A stretch of DNA of 64,000 nt from GCA-2705995 sp965661625 (GTDB lineage Bacteria; Bacteroidota; Bacteroidia; Flavobacteriales_G; Salibacteraceae), in assembly GCA_965661625.1 (NCBI GenBank), contig CBFIEM010000009.1, positions 87,135 to 151,134 of the forward strand. The letters are read 5' to 3'. Position 1 is the first letter of the stretch; each line of letters starts with the position of its first letter. Below, one piece after another: positions 27,022 through 36,062 of the stretch. The translations under genes and the position numbers were made by a program. The notes beneath the pieces are model-generated. The model saw nothing but the letters and a program-made list of their open reading frames with translations. It was not told where the DNA came from and made no database searches.

Positions 27022-28650
27022 ATGGCGGAATCGTGCAAATATATCTTCGTTACAGGGGGTGTTTCATCCTCACTTGGAAAAGGAATCATCTCGGCTTCAC
27101 TTGCTAAATTGCTTCAGGCTAGGGGTCTTGCTGTAACCATCCAAAAATTTGACCCTTACATCAATGTTGATCCTGGTACCCTCAATCCATACGAGCACGG
27201 AGAATGCTATGTTACTGATGATGGTGCTGAAACAGATCTCGATTTAGGTCATTATGAACGCTTTCTAAATACGGCTACGTCGCAAGCCAATAATGTAACG
27301 ACTGGTAGGATTTATCAAACGGTGATTGATAAAGAACGCCGTGGGGATTACCTCGGAAAGACTGTTCAAGTAGTTCCTCATATTACCAATGAAATCAAGA
27401 GAAGGATGAAAATCCTTGGCAATTCAGGTAAATACGATGTAGTGATCACCGAAATAGGAGGTACAGTTGGCGATATTGAATCCCTTCCTTATGTGGAGTC
27501 AGTTAGACAGTTAAGGTGGGAATTAGAGGATAATAGTTTAGTTGTTCACCTTACCCTTGTTCCATTTTTAAAGGCAGCGGGTGAGTTGAAAACCAAACCA
27601 ACACAACATTCCGTGAAAGAGTTGTTGTCTTACGGCATTCAACCAGATATTTTAGTTGCTCGATCTGAATACAAGCTTCCGGAGGATGTTCGGAAGAAGC
27701 TCGCCTTGTTTTGTAACATTAAGCGAAACGCAGTTATTGAATCAATTGATGCTTCTTCCATTTATGATGTTCCAGTGCTTATGCATGAGGAAAAATTAGA
27801 TGAAGTTGTTATTCAGCGTTTAGGTCTTCCTTCCAACATAACTCCTAACATGGATAATTGGAAAGACTTTTTACAACGTGTTAAAGGTGCAGATACAACG
27901 GTTAGAATAGCGCTTGTTGGAAAGTATGTTGAGCTCAAGGATTCCTATAAATCCATTGTAGAGGCCTTCACCCATGCTGGTGCAAAAAACAATTGTAAGG
28001 TTGAGTTAAAGTGGGTGCATTCTGAAAGTGTCAATTCAACCAATGTTGAAGATAAACTAAGTAATGTTGCTGGTGTATTGGTGGCTCCTGGATTTGGAGA
28101 ACGTGGGGTGGACGGCAAGATTGAAACCATCAAATATGTTCGGGAGCAAGGAATTCCATTCTTTGGTATTTGCTTGGGTATGCAATGCGCAGTTATTGAG
28201 TTTGCTCAGAATGTAATTCAAATGGAGGATGCTCACACCTCTGAAATTAAGCATGACGCCAAGAATAAGGTAATTGACTTAATGGAAGATCAGAAAGAGG
28301 TAAATGACAAAGGGGGGACAATGAGGTTAGGGTCTTATCCATGTCGAATCGCCGATGGATCGAAGGCATTTGATATTTATAGCCAGTCCAACATAGAAGA
28401 ACGACACCGTCACCGCTTTGAATTTAATGATGAGTACAGGGAGGTTTTTGAACAACACGGAATGGTTGCTTCAGGAATAAACCCAAATTCAAATTTAGTG
28501 GAGATTGTCGAAATCCCAAGTCATCCTTGGTTTGTAGGTGTTCAATTTCATCCAGAATATAAGAGTACAGTAGAAAACCCTCACCCGTTATTCGTTGCCT
28601 TTGTTGAGGCGGTAATGGTGAAATCACAAAATGAAGTAGGGGCGGTATAG
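27022..28650 (+). CDS. pyrG: CTP synthase
   Basis: It makes CTP from UTP, ATP and glutamine. It is 542 residues long, typical of the family. The synthase domain opens KYIFVTGGVSSSLGKGIISA with the P-loop, then QKFDPYINVDPGTLNPYEHGE. The glutamine amidotransferase domain carries the nucleophile Cys in FFGICLGMQCAV (about residue 383) and the His-Glu pair in VGVQFHPEYKS. ATG 27022 is used; the in-frame TTG one codon earlier is unlikely. It is followed after 19 bases by yidC, and the two probably form an operon. Confidence 0.97.
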   Translation: MAESCKYIFVTGGVSSSLGKGIISASLAKLLQARGLAVTIQKFDPYINVDPGTLNPYEHGECYVTDDGAETDLDLGHYERFLNTATSQANNVTTGRIYQTVIDKERRGDYLGKTVQVVPHITNEIKRRMKILGNSGKYDVVITEIGGTVGDIESLPYVESVRQLRWELEDNSLVVHLTLVPFLKAAGELKTKPTQHSVKELLSYGIQPDILVARSEYKLPEDVRKKLALFCNIKRNAVIESIDASSIYDVPVLMHEEKLDEVVIQRLGLPSNITPNMDNWKDFLQRVKGADTTVRIALVGKYVELKDSYKSIVEAFTHAGAKNNCKVELKWVHSESVNSTNVEDKLSNVAGVLVAPGFGERGVDGKIETIKYVREQGIPFFGICLGMQCAVIEFAQNVIQMEDAHTSEIKHDAKNKVIDLMEDQKEVNDKGGTMRLGSYPCRIADGSKAFDIYSQSNIEERHRHRFEFNDEYREVFEQHGMVASGINPNSNLVEIVEIPSHPWFVGVQFHPEYKSTVENPHPLFVAFVEAVMVKSQNEVGAV

Positions 28651-28669
28651 TCCCATTGACGCATACATT

Positions 28670-30523
28670 ATGGATAAGAATCAAGTTATTGGATTAGCGG
28701 CTATTGGAGCCATATTATTGGGGTGGAGTTGGTGGATGACACCTTCTGCAGAAGAGCTTGCATTAAAGAAACAGAAGCAAGACTCAATTGCTTTAGTTCA
28801 AGAACAACTTGAAGAAAAAGCTAATCAATCTCTACCTGTTCAAGAGAAAAATCAGGAGGTAATTGATACGGTTGTTGATCAAAGTGACTCTGTAAAACTA
28901 GCAGAAGCTGCGAGCCTTTATGGTGACTTTTCGCGTGCAGCTGTAGAAGAAGAAGTGTTCAAAACCATAGAAACTGACCTACTTAAAGTTCGATTTTCTT
29001 CGAAGGGTGGGCGAATGGTTTCTGCGGAACTAAAGGACTATAACACCTATTCGGGCACTCCATTGTTGCTCTTTAGTGAGGATTCCTCAATGTTTAATTA
29101 TGACCTTCCATTTGGAAATAAGGCTATTTCAACTCGTGACCTAAATTTCGCTTCTCAGGTAATAACAACTGATACTACAAAACAGCTCAGGTTTACCCTT
29201 ACCGGAGAGAATGGCAGACGCTTTACTCAAGTTTATGGATTTGCAAACGGGTCTTATATGGTTGATTATTCAATTGAGACCTCCGGAATGGATGATGTTT
29301 TGCGCAATTCTAATAACGAGCTCGCTTTCACCTGGAGTATGTATTCTCCTTCAAAGGAAAAAGGGATGCAGCAAGAAAGGGCAACTACCTCTGCCTATTG
29401 GAAAGAGAAGGATGGTAATGTAGACTACATCAACGAGAGTAGGTATAGTGAAGAGCGTGAGTTTGAAAAGCCATTAAAATGGATCGGGTTTAAACAGCAG
29501 TTCTTCTCTGTTGTGCTCATTGCAGACAACCACTTTGCATCAAAAGGAACTCAGGTTCAAACGATCTCAACAGAAGGCTCAATGGATTATGTGGAGGCCT
29601 TTCAATCTCAAACAATGATTCCGCTTGCAAATAATATGGCAAGCATGAAATTTTTTCTTGGTCCGAACAAGTATTCGTTGGTCACGCAATATGATTTAGA
29701 TCTGGATGAGCAAATTAACCTTGGCTGGGGGATTTTTGGCTGGGTGAATAAATACATCGTTATTCAAGTTTTTGATTTCTTGGAATTGTTCAACATGAAT
29801 TACGGTATTATTATTCTGATACTGACCATTGCAGTAAAGTTGGCGCTATTTCCTATTACTTATAAAACCTATTTGTCAAGTGCTAGAACGAAGGTGTTAA
29901 AGCCAGAGATGGACGCGTTGAACGAAAAATTCAAGGATGAAGATCCTATGAAAAAGCAACAAGCGACCATGAAGCTTTACCAAGAGGCAGGAGTAAACCC
30001 CATGGCAGGTTGTATACCAATGTTGATACAGATGCCGATTTTATACGCGATGTTTCGCTTCTTTCCTGCGTCGATTGAGTTGAGGGGTCAATCATTCTTG
30101 TGGGCAGAAGATTTGTCTACTTATGATAGTGTTTATCAGCTTCCTTTCGATATCCCATTCTATGGTGATCATGTAAGTTTATTCACTTTATTTATGGCGG
30201 TGTCTACATTTTTGTATACCCGATATAATAGCTCTATGTCAATGCCTTCAGGACCGCAGGCTCAGCAAATGAAGATTATTATGTACTTCATGCCGATTAT
30301 GCTACTAGGGTTCTTTAATAATTACTCTTCTGGATTGAGCTTTTATTATTTCTCAGCGAACATCATTACCATCATCCAGCAGCTAGTAATCAAGAAGTTT
30401 TTTATAAACGAGGAAGCAATTCACGCAAAAATTCAAGCGAATATTGCAAATCCAGACAAGAAAAAAAGTCGTTTCCAAAAACAAATGGATGCTGCGATGA
30501 AAAAACAAAAACAAAAACGATGA
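28670..30523 (+). CDS. yidC: Membrane protein insertase YidC
   Basis: It inserts and folds inner-membrane proteins alone or with SecYEG. It is 617 residues long. An N-terminal helix (VIGLAAIGAILLGWSWWM) is followed by a long periplasmic P1 domain from about residue 60 to 340. The conserved C-terminal five-helix core runs from YGIIILILTIAVKLALFPITYKTY through MKKQQATMKLYQEAGVNPMAGCIPMLIQMPILYAMF and LFTLFMAVSTFLYT. The Arg expected in the hydrophilic groove lies in YLSSARTKVLKP. The tail is basic (MKKQKQKR). Its end overlaps the next lipoprotein gene by ATGA. Confidence 0.96.
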   Translation: MDKNQVIGLAAIGAILLGWSWWMTPSAEELALKKQKQDSIALVQEQLEEKANQSLPVQEKNQEVIDTVVDQSDSVKLAEAASLYGDFSRAAVEEEVFKTIETDLLKVRFSSKGGRMVSAELKDYNTYSGTPLLLFSEDSSMFNYDLPFGNKAISTRDLNFASQVITTDTTKQLRFTLTGENGRRFTQVYGFANGSYMVDYSIETSGMDDVLRNSNNELAFTWSMYSPSKEKGMQQERATTSAYWKEKDGNVDYINESRYSEEREFEKPLKWIGFKQQFFSVVLIADNHFASKGTQVQTISTEGSMDYVEAFQSQTMIPLANNMASMKFFLGPNKYSLVTQYDLDLDEQINLGWGIFGWVNKYIVIQVFDFLELFNMNYGIIILILTIAVKLALFPITYKTYLSSARTKVLKPEMDALNEKFKDEDPMKKQQATMKLYQEAGVNPMAGCIPMLIQMPILYAMFRFFPASIELRGQSFLWAEDLSTYDSVYQLPFDIPFYGDHVSLFTLFMAVSTFLYTRYNSSMSMPSGPQAQQMKIIMYFMPIMLLGFFNNYSSGLSFYYFSANIITIIQQLVIKKFFINEEAIHAKIQANIANPDKKKSRFQKQMDAAMKKQKQKR

Positions 30524-31071
30524 AATACTTAGTAGTTTTATTTTCTGTAGCTCTATTTGCATTTGGTTGCAAATCAACTGAAGATCAATCATCAAATTCG
30601 GATGAAACACATGTTGAAGCAGAGCACTTAGCCACTGATGAAGCAGATTATACACCTGCGAAGCAGGATGAATTGGAGTTAAATCGAAATGAGCACGACT
30701 CGCTAGTTTTCAAGTTGGAGCGAGGAGCTTGTTATGGGGACTGTCCTGTTTACCTCGTTCAAATTTTCAAAAGTGGACATGCTGTACTAAATGCTCAGCA
30801 AAACTTAGACATTCAAGGCTTCTACGAGGACTCCTTCAGTCAGGAAGAGTTAAACATGATTTTTACTCAAGCAGAAAACGCTGGATTTTTTGAAGGTGAA
30901 TCAGTTTATGACGCCAATGTAACGGATCTCCCTGCTTCATTCTTGTACATTCACCTTAATGGTAAGAAGCATAAAATGAAGCTTCGCTTCAACATACCTG
31001 AAGAGTTCATGGAGTTGCTCAAGGAATATGAGGCTATGATACTTGAGCGCGATTGGCAACAGTTGAAGTAG
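30520..31071 (+). CDS. DUF6438-type lipoprotein
   Basis: This is a 183-residue predicted lipoprotein of unknown function. The signal sequence MKYLVVLFSVALFAFGC ends in a lipobox with Cys17. An acidic linker to about residue 60 is followed by the domain start LVFKLERGACYGDCPVYLVQIFKSGHAVL, matching the RGACxGxCPVY pattern I associate with DUF6438. The two Cys in ACYGDC may form a disulfide. Start and stop are well defined because the gene is coupled by ATGA to yidC. Its last 38 bases overlap the converging CysZ-like gene. I propose no function beyond envelope location. Confidence 0.8.
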   Translation: MKYLVVLFSVALFAFGCKSTEDQSSNSDETHVEAEHLATDEADYTPAKQDELELNRNEHDSLVFKLERGACYGDCPVYLVQIFKSGHAVLNAQQNLDIQGFYEDSFSQEELNMIFTQAENAGFFEGESVYDANVTDLPASFLYIHLNGKKHKMKLRFNIPEEFMELLKEYEAMILERDWQQLK

Positions 31072-31852
31072 GTTGCAATTCATTATAGGCTATTGTTCCT
31101 GCAGTGGTATTTAATATTGCAGCAATACCAGCTAAAAATGTGCCTATAAATGGGATGAGCAGAAATGCCGAAAATGCCATGCCATTTGCCGTTAGTAATA
31201 CCCAATGCTTCCTAGAGTATACGACGCTTTCCTTACGGGATACCCCGTGGCGTTCATTGTTATAATCAATGAAGGAGAATCCGTAATAATAACTTGAAAC
31301 CAAGAAAAGTGCAAATGGTGAAAGCCATCCTATGACTGGGATAAAACTGGTTGCGAAAAATAAAGTAATCCAAAGTATTTCAAAGAAAAGATTGCGAGTG
31401 GCTAGAAGAACGCCTCTCCATAGTTCTTTGATAAAACTCCTAAGCTGGAAGGGCTGAACTTCGCCAGTTAAGTGGCGATTTACTTGTTCACTAACAAAGG
31501 CAAGAAGGGGTGCAATTAATATGAGTACAACAAATCCACCGAGGTAGGCAAAAATTAAAAAATACATGATTTTTAAAACAAGCCAGATTAACCAATAGAT
31601 GATTTCTAGCAGCACTTCTCCTCCCCAAAAACTCCAGTTAGTTGGCTCTTGGAATAAGTCAAACTCCATAAAGTAATCGGTGAGCGAATTAACTCCTGCG
31701 ATTCCTGAAAAGAAGAGTACTAAATTGAGCGCAATAGGTATAGTCAATGTCCAGCTCAAACCAGCTGCATTCAAAACTCCCAAAGCCTTTGTGTTTGCTC
31801 TAACAGCAGTAGTTAATTGCTTGCGTATGGTTGCAGATTGATTGCGGTTCAT
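31034..31852 (-). CDS. EI24/CysZ-like multi-pass membrane protein
   Basis: This 272-residue inner-membrane protein has four to six predicted helices (IPIALNLVLFFSGIAG, IIYWLIWLVLKIMYFLIFAY, LFFEILWITLFFATSFIPVIG, MAFSAFLLIPFIGTFLAGIAA). YYYGFSFIDYNNERHGVSRKES resembles the conserved segment of the EI24/CysZ family. CysZ itself is a sulfate transporter, but no cysteine-synthesis gene lies nearby, so the substrate is uncertain. It starts directly after the stop of the 1218-residue secreted protein (TAAATG on the minus strand), making it the last gene of a three-gene unit. Its 3' end overlaps the converging lipoprotein gene by 38 bases. Confidence 0.75.
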   Translation of the reverse strand: MNRNQSATIRKQLTTAVRANTKALGVLNAAGLSWTLTIPIALNLVLFFSGIAGVNSLTDYFMEFDLFQEPTNWSFWGGEVLLEIIYWLIWLVLKIMYFLIFAYLGGFVVLILIAPLLAFVSEQVNRHLTGEVQPFQLRSFIKELWRGVLLATRNLFFEILWITLFFATSFIPVIGWLSPFALFLVSSYYYGFSFIDYNNERHGVSRKESVVYSRKHWVLLTANGMAFSAFLLIPFIGTFLAGIAAILNTTAGTIAYNELQPTSTVANRAQVS

Positions 31853-34800
31853 TTAGCGAATGAGGTTCACTTCACCATCAATAAATTTTAAGCTTTCGTT
31901 TTCTATTTTGTAAAGGATGCGGTAGGCATAAGTTCCAATTTGTGCATTCTGACCTGTATTGTTATACTTTCCGTTCCAAAATTCACTGGGATTTGTAGTC
32001 TCAAAAACCAAGTTACCCCAGCGGTTATAGATGCTCATTTTATAACCTTCTGGGTTTATGAAAGGAGCTACCGGTCCAAATAAGTCATTTAGGTTATCAC
32101 CGTTAGGTGTGAACCCAGTAGGGATAAACATTTCAGCAGCAAGCGAAACATCAACTTGATAAGTAATGGTATCCATACATCCTTGAGTGTTTGCTACCAC
32201 TTGGACGAGTTCATAATTACCAGAGTCGGCAAAGGCGTGCGAAAAGTTCTCTTGAAGACTAGTTGAGGTTCCATTTATCCAATATTCCCATGAACGTGCA
32301 CCAGATGCGGTGCTTTGAACATTAATAGTGGCTTCAGATGTGCTTGGGAAAAGTGGATTGTACGTAAATCCAGCATTTGGTACTGGCCAAACATCTACCG
32401 CACATGGATAAGTTTTTACTGTTTCACACCCTAAATTCGTCGATACACGCACTTTAATGTCTTGACATCCAGGGCGATTAAATGTGCGTTCAATAACGTG
32501 ACCTGTGCTTGATTGCTCCCAGCCTTCACCAAAATTAAATTCATAACTAAATGCTGGTTTATGCGGTGTTACCTCTAGAATAGATTTCAAAGGCTTACAT
32601 CCAGCAACTGGATCAACCATTAAATCAAAATCGGTTTCGTTACCAACAACTACAGTAACATATGCTGTATCCATGGGCGTTAAGCATTGGTCATTTACAG
32701 CTACAGCGTATGTTGTGGTAACCAAAGGAGTAACTGCTTTAGTGCTTCCTGTGCCAAGGCCATTGTCCCATGTGAAAGTAAACTGTCCATCACCTCCTCG
32801 AGCTGTAGCACCTAATATGGAAGCTTCGCCAATACAAACGGTGTCAGGCTCTGCTTCTGCTTGGGCTCTAAGTTTTTGGTAACCACCTACTTGTACAAAT
32901 ACAGAATCAATTGCAGCTGGTGTTCCACATCCGTCAGTAATCGTAACAAAACCCCAGCCAGGCGTGTTAAAAGCAAAGGATCCAATGTTGCCAGTTGATC
33001 CGCTTGACCAGTTAAACTGATATTGTCCATCTCCTCCAGAACCGAAGGCAGTTGATTGCGCTGTTTCACCCGGGCAAATGGTGTCAGTAGGAAGGCTATT
33101 TACTTGGAGACCTTGACGCACATGAACAATCACTAGTCCTGTATCTATTGGACAATTGTTGATGTCTGTGATGCTAACGGTATATCCTGTTGTGATAATT
33201 GGATTGACGTTAATTTGTTGACCTCCAGATCCGTTACTCCACGTATACGTGTATGGAGCTGTTCCGCCTGTCGCAGTTGCGGTTATTGCAGTGGAATTGG
33301 TAATACAAATTGTGTCTTGTACAGCGCCCACAGTTGCAATTATTGGGTCAGGCTCACCAATAGTCACGTATGTGGTATCGATACATCCCCGATCATCAAT
33401 GACTTGTAGCCAGTTTTGACCAACACATAACGAGTCTGCATTGATTGTGGTTTCACCGCTAGACCACAAGTAATTGTATGGTGCCGATCCGAGTGAAACA
33501 AAACCTGTTGCTTCTCCATCGCAATTTACGCCTGCACATGATGTATTTGCAGTATTTCCTGTATTCAATACCATTGGGAATACTTCAGTCAAATTTATGT
33601 TCTGACTAACGGTACAGCACAAACTATCCGTTATTTCAAGGGTATATAGCCCCATAGGAACACCGTCCAATGTATCTGGCGTCATTACCGAATCAACTTG
33701 CCTTATTATAACGCCGGAAGGATCATACCAAACGTAAGAGTAAGGACCAACTCCATCAAGTGTATCTGGATTTGCAATAATTTGACCATCAGTACCTCCA
33801 GGACATCCAATTTGTCGGGTTGTAATTGCAGCATTTCCCATATTGCAGCAGACTTGATCACAAAAGGGCCTAACATACATTGAGAGTATTGTGTCATATG
33901 AACAACCAAAATTATCCGTCATGTAATAGGTGTATGTTAATGTTGTGTCATACAATCCTATGGGATCTATCACTATGGAGTCTGAATCTGAATAAGTCAC
34001 ATAAGTATCCGTAATCCAGTAAGCTGAGTCTACGCCAGGGTTATAGTCGATAACAGTGGGCGGAAGCAAATTGGAGTCGAAAGCAAGCGACCAACTGAAA
34101 ATGAAACCATCATCACTTCCCCATTGGTCCACAACTGTTAACGACCAGTTTCCGTTAATTGGGCACCCAACCAAATTTGACAGTGGATCAAATGAAGTAT
34201 ACGTAGAACTATCCATTCCATTGAAATTATTTCCAGTTGCCACACCGTTACAAAACTCAGGGGCTAGAAGCCCATTGGTTCCAGCAGCAGCTACAACTGT
34301 ACCATATTGAGGTACAGTATTATTTGGGAAATAGTAGTTCCAACCTACACCAGGAACTTGGTTGGTGGCTTGACATGGTTGTCCTAAAAAATTACCCCCA
34401 CCTCCAGGAAACTGTTTTAAAATAGCGCTATTCCCGTTAGGACAAGTAAGGGTTATTGTTAAGTCACCCACGAAACTATGTTCCATATTCACTGAGACTT
34501 CATCGAAGTCTGAAGATTGTAAAATGGAGTCGGAGGGTAAAAAAGAAGTTATCGTAGTTGTACTTGAGTAAATACCAGGGTTAGCTCCTGACGCATCTGG
34601 AAGAGCGATGGAATCGCCACTAAAAGGAGGGATGTAGTTAGACCAGCCTACAGACTGAACATTTCCTATCATTGAAACTACCTCCGATTGACAGGTGGAG
34701 TCTGCTGTTAATGAACTCAGGCTAAAGTCGGGTTCGGTTGAAACGCGAACCACCTGAGTAAATACATTGAGTTGTGTACAACCATTCGTATCCGTTGCAA

Positions 34801-35509
34801 CTAACTCTATAAAATAAGCCCCAGCTGAATCAATAGGCCAATCGATTACAGTCCCTGTAGTGTCGTAAATGGTATCTAAACTCTGTCCTTCTAGAACGGT
34901 CCAATAGAAACTGGTTGTTGCATCTGATTGGTTATACCATGTGTTATTTGCTTGATAATCACCTGAGGCTTCAATGTGTATCGTATCTAAAAAACACACA
35001 TCTATGTATCCGCTGCTATTGGTGTCGGGGAATAAGGAGTCATAATTGACGTAAAAATTTTGACAAGGGGCAGTACATGATATGCTAGCAGCCCAGCCAA
35101 GTTCTTCATCTGCTCCGTCTGAAGTAAAATGAAATGTAATGCATCCAGAAGTGTTTGCGGCACCAGTGGCTATGAGTCCGGGAGATGTTGTGTTTTCATC
35201 AAAAATGGCAATAACAGGACCAGCAGTTGAATTTCCATCATAAATGCGCAGCGTATCCCCAATTCCTAAATCAAATGCGAAAAAATCGAAAACGAGAATA
35301 TTACCGCTTGAAGAGCAAATTGTTTGTGTAAAATTTTCATTGGCCAAATAAGGGATTCCGGCAGCTGTTCCATGACCCTGGGAGTCATTATAAGTTCCTC
35401 CACATGCGCTTACGGTAGTTGAACTCATATTGATGGATTGTCCTTTGATCTGCGTATTAAACAGAAACATTCCGATAATTAAAATAAAAGTAAAAATTAC
35501 TTTATTCAT
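31853..35509 (-). CDS. Giant secreted multidomain protein with CUB, P-domain, SprB-like repeats and T9SS type B domain
   Basis: This 1218-residue surface or secreted protein has a signal peptide (IFTFILIIGMFLFNTQIKG, then QSI). Residues 30-150 form a CUB-like domain (NILVFDFFAFDLGIGDTLRIYDG, then CITFHFTSDGADEELGW). Residues 306-483 are a proprotein-convertase P-like domain (MEHSFVGDLTITLTCPNG, GNWSLTVVDQWGSDDG). Residues 570-930 hold five SprB-like repeats. A PKD-like region follows, and the last ~90 residues are a gliding-motility type B C-terminal domain (IPTGFTPNGDNLNDLF, IYNRWGNLVFETTN). It is probably exported by the T9SS and used in adhesion or matrix building. It sits second in a unit with a small secreted protein and a CysZ-like protein. 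Confidence 0.9.
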   Translation of the reverse strand: MNKVIFTFILIIGMFLFNTQIKGQSINMSSTTVSACGGTYNDSQGHGTAAGIPYLANENFTQTICSSSGNILVFDFFAFDLGIGDTLRIYDGNSTAGPVIAIFDENTTSPGLIATGAANTSGCITFHFTSDGADEELGWAASISCTAPCQNFYVNYDSLFPDTNSSGYIDVCFLDTIHIEASGDYQANNTWYNQSDATTSFYWTVLEGQSLDTIYDTTGTVIDWPIDSAGAYFIELVATDTNGCTQLNVFTQVVRVSTEPDFSLSSLTADSTCQSEVVSMIGNVQSVGWSNYIPPFSGDSIALPDASGANPGIYSSTTTITSFLPSDSILQSSDFDEVSVNMEHSFVGDLTITLTCPNGNSAILKQFPGGGGNFLGQPCQATNQVPGVGWNYYFPNNTVPQYGTVVAAAGTNGLLAPEFCNGVATGNNFNGMDSSTYTSFDPLSNLVGCPINGNWSLTVVDQWGSDDGFIFSWSLAFDSNLLPPTVIDYNPGVDSAYWITDTYVTYSDSDSIVIDPIGLYDTTLTYTYYMTDNFGCSYDTILSMYVRPFCDQVCCNMGNAAITTRQIGCPGGTDGQIIANPDTLDGVGPYSYVWYDPSGVIIRQVDSVMTPDTLDGVPMGLYTLEITDSLCCTVSQNINLTEVFPMVLNTGNTANTSCAGVNCDGEATGFVSLGSAPYNYLWSSGETTINADSLCVGQNWLQVIDDRGCIDTTYVTIGEPDPIIATVGAVQDTICITNSTAITATATGGTAPYTYTWSNGSGGQQINVNPIITTGYTVSITDINNCPIDTGLVIVHVRQGLQVNSLPTDTICPGETAQSTAFGSGGDGQYQFNWSSGSTGNIGSFAFNTPGWGFVTITDGCGTPAAIDSVFVQVGGYQKLRAQAEAEPDTVCIGEASILGATARGGDGQFTFTWDNGLGTGSTKAVTPLVTTTYAVAVNDQCLTPMDTAYVTVVVGNETDFDLMVDPVAGCKPLKSILEVTPHKPAFSYEFNFGEGWEQSSTGHVIERTFNRPGCQDIKVRVSTNLGCETVKTYPCAVDVWPVPNAGFTYNPLFPSTSEATINVQSTASGARSWEYWINGTSTSLQENFSHAFADSGNYELVQVVANTQGCMDTITYQVDVSLAAEMFIPTGFTPNGDNLNDLFGPVAPFINPEGYKMSIYNRWGNLVFETTNPSEFWNGKYNNTGQNAQIGTYAYRILYKIENESLKFIDGEVNLIR
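32720..33800 (-). repeat. Five SprB-like protein repeats of about 80 residues
   Basis: Within the 1218-residue protein the pattern G-G/S-x-x-P/Q-Y/F-x-Y/F-x-W-x-x-G recurs near 33745, 33485, 33255, 33020 and 32785 (minus strand), about 78-87 codons apart, for example GGTAPYTYTWSNG and GGDGQYQFNWSSG. Such repeats are typical of SprB-like adhesins. Confidence 0.75.
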
Positions 35510-35910
35510 TTCGTTGAGTTTTCAAATGCGTGCTCTATTTCATATGGGGCTGCGAGTATAAGAACGTGTTGCGTATTATTTATGCGATAGATTCTAGCAA
35601 ACCTTGAGTCTCTCGTGGACGGGTGACGAAGAATATCAAATTTTGATTCAAAATCACTTTTAGACCAGGTGGAATAAGCTGAGTCTAAATCTGTTACTAA
35701 AGGCAAGTTAGTTAGCTTCTCTACGGGCACGTGTTCAGCAATTGTCCACCCCTTAGCTTTGTAAAAATCCGCATAAGCAAGTTCTTGTTGATTCAGGCTG
35801 TTCAAATCCGCTGTTGATTTTACACTGTAAACATTAGCGAATTTTGATGCTTGTTGACCAAAACACCATGAACTGATGATAATGCTTACGATAAAAATGA
35901 AGTGCTTCAT
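35506..35910 (-). CDS. Small secreted protein of unknown function
   Basis: This 134-residue protein has a signal peptide (MKHFIFIVSIIISSWCFG, then QQASKF). The mature part is about 115 residues with no family I recognise. It contains YADFYKAKGWTIAEHVPVEKL and a HILRH-like DILRHPST segment. It is coupled by ATGA to the giant secreted protein and is the first gene of that unit, so a partner, chaperone or cargo role is possible. This is inference. A TATCTTTG box lies at 35947-35940 on the minus strand. Confidence 0.65.
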   Translation of the reverse strand: MKHFIFIVSIIISSWCFGQQASKFANVYSVKSTADLNSLNQQELAYADFYKAKGWTIAEHVPVEKLTNLPLVTDLDSAYSTWSKSDFESKFDILRHPSTRDSRFARIYRINNTQHVLILAAPYEIEHAFENSTK

Positions 35911-35939
35911 AATTATTTCTTTTCCTTGCCCTTACTAGA

Positions 35940-35947
35940 CAAAGATA
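35940..35947 (-). promoter_or_regulatory. Candidate -7 box for the small secreted protein/giant adhesin unit
   Basis: TATCTTTG on the minus strand fits TAnnTTTG, 29 bases before the ATG. No TTG at correct spacing was found. Confidence 0.4.
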
Positions 35948-35988
35948 TTGCTAAAACGTTGCTTTATATTGTATAAAAATGACGGGAA

Positions 35989-36021
35989 TTGGCCAATGAC
36001 CTTTTGCTTTTTATAAATTTG
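35989..36021 (+). promoter_or_regulatory. Promoter for mdh
   Basis: TTG at 35989-35991, a 22-base spacer and TAAATTTG at 36014-36021 match TTG-N17-23-TAnnTTTG. The ATG lies 41 bases downstream. Confidence 0.7.
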
Positions 36022-36062
36022 CCGCCTGTAAAGTCAAAAAACACACTAAAAATACACAATCC

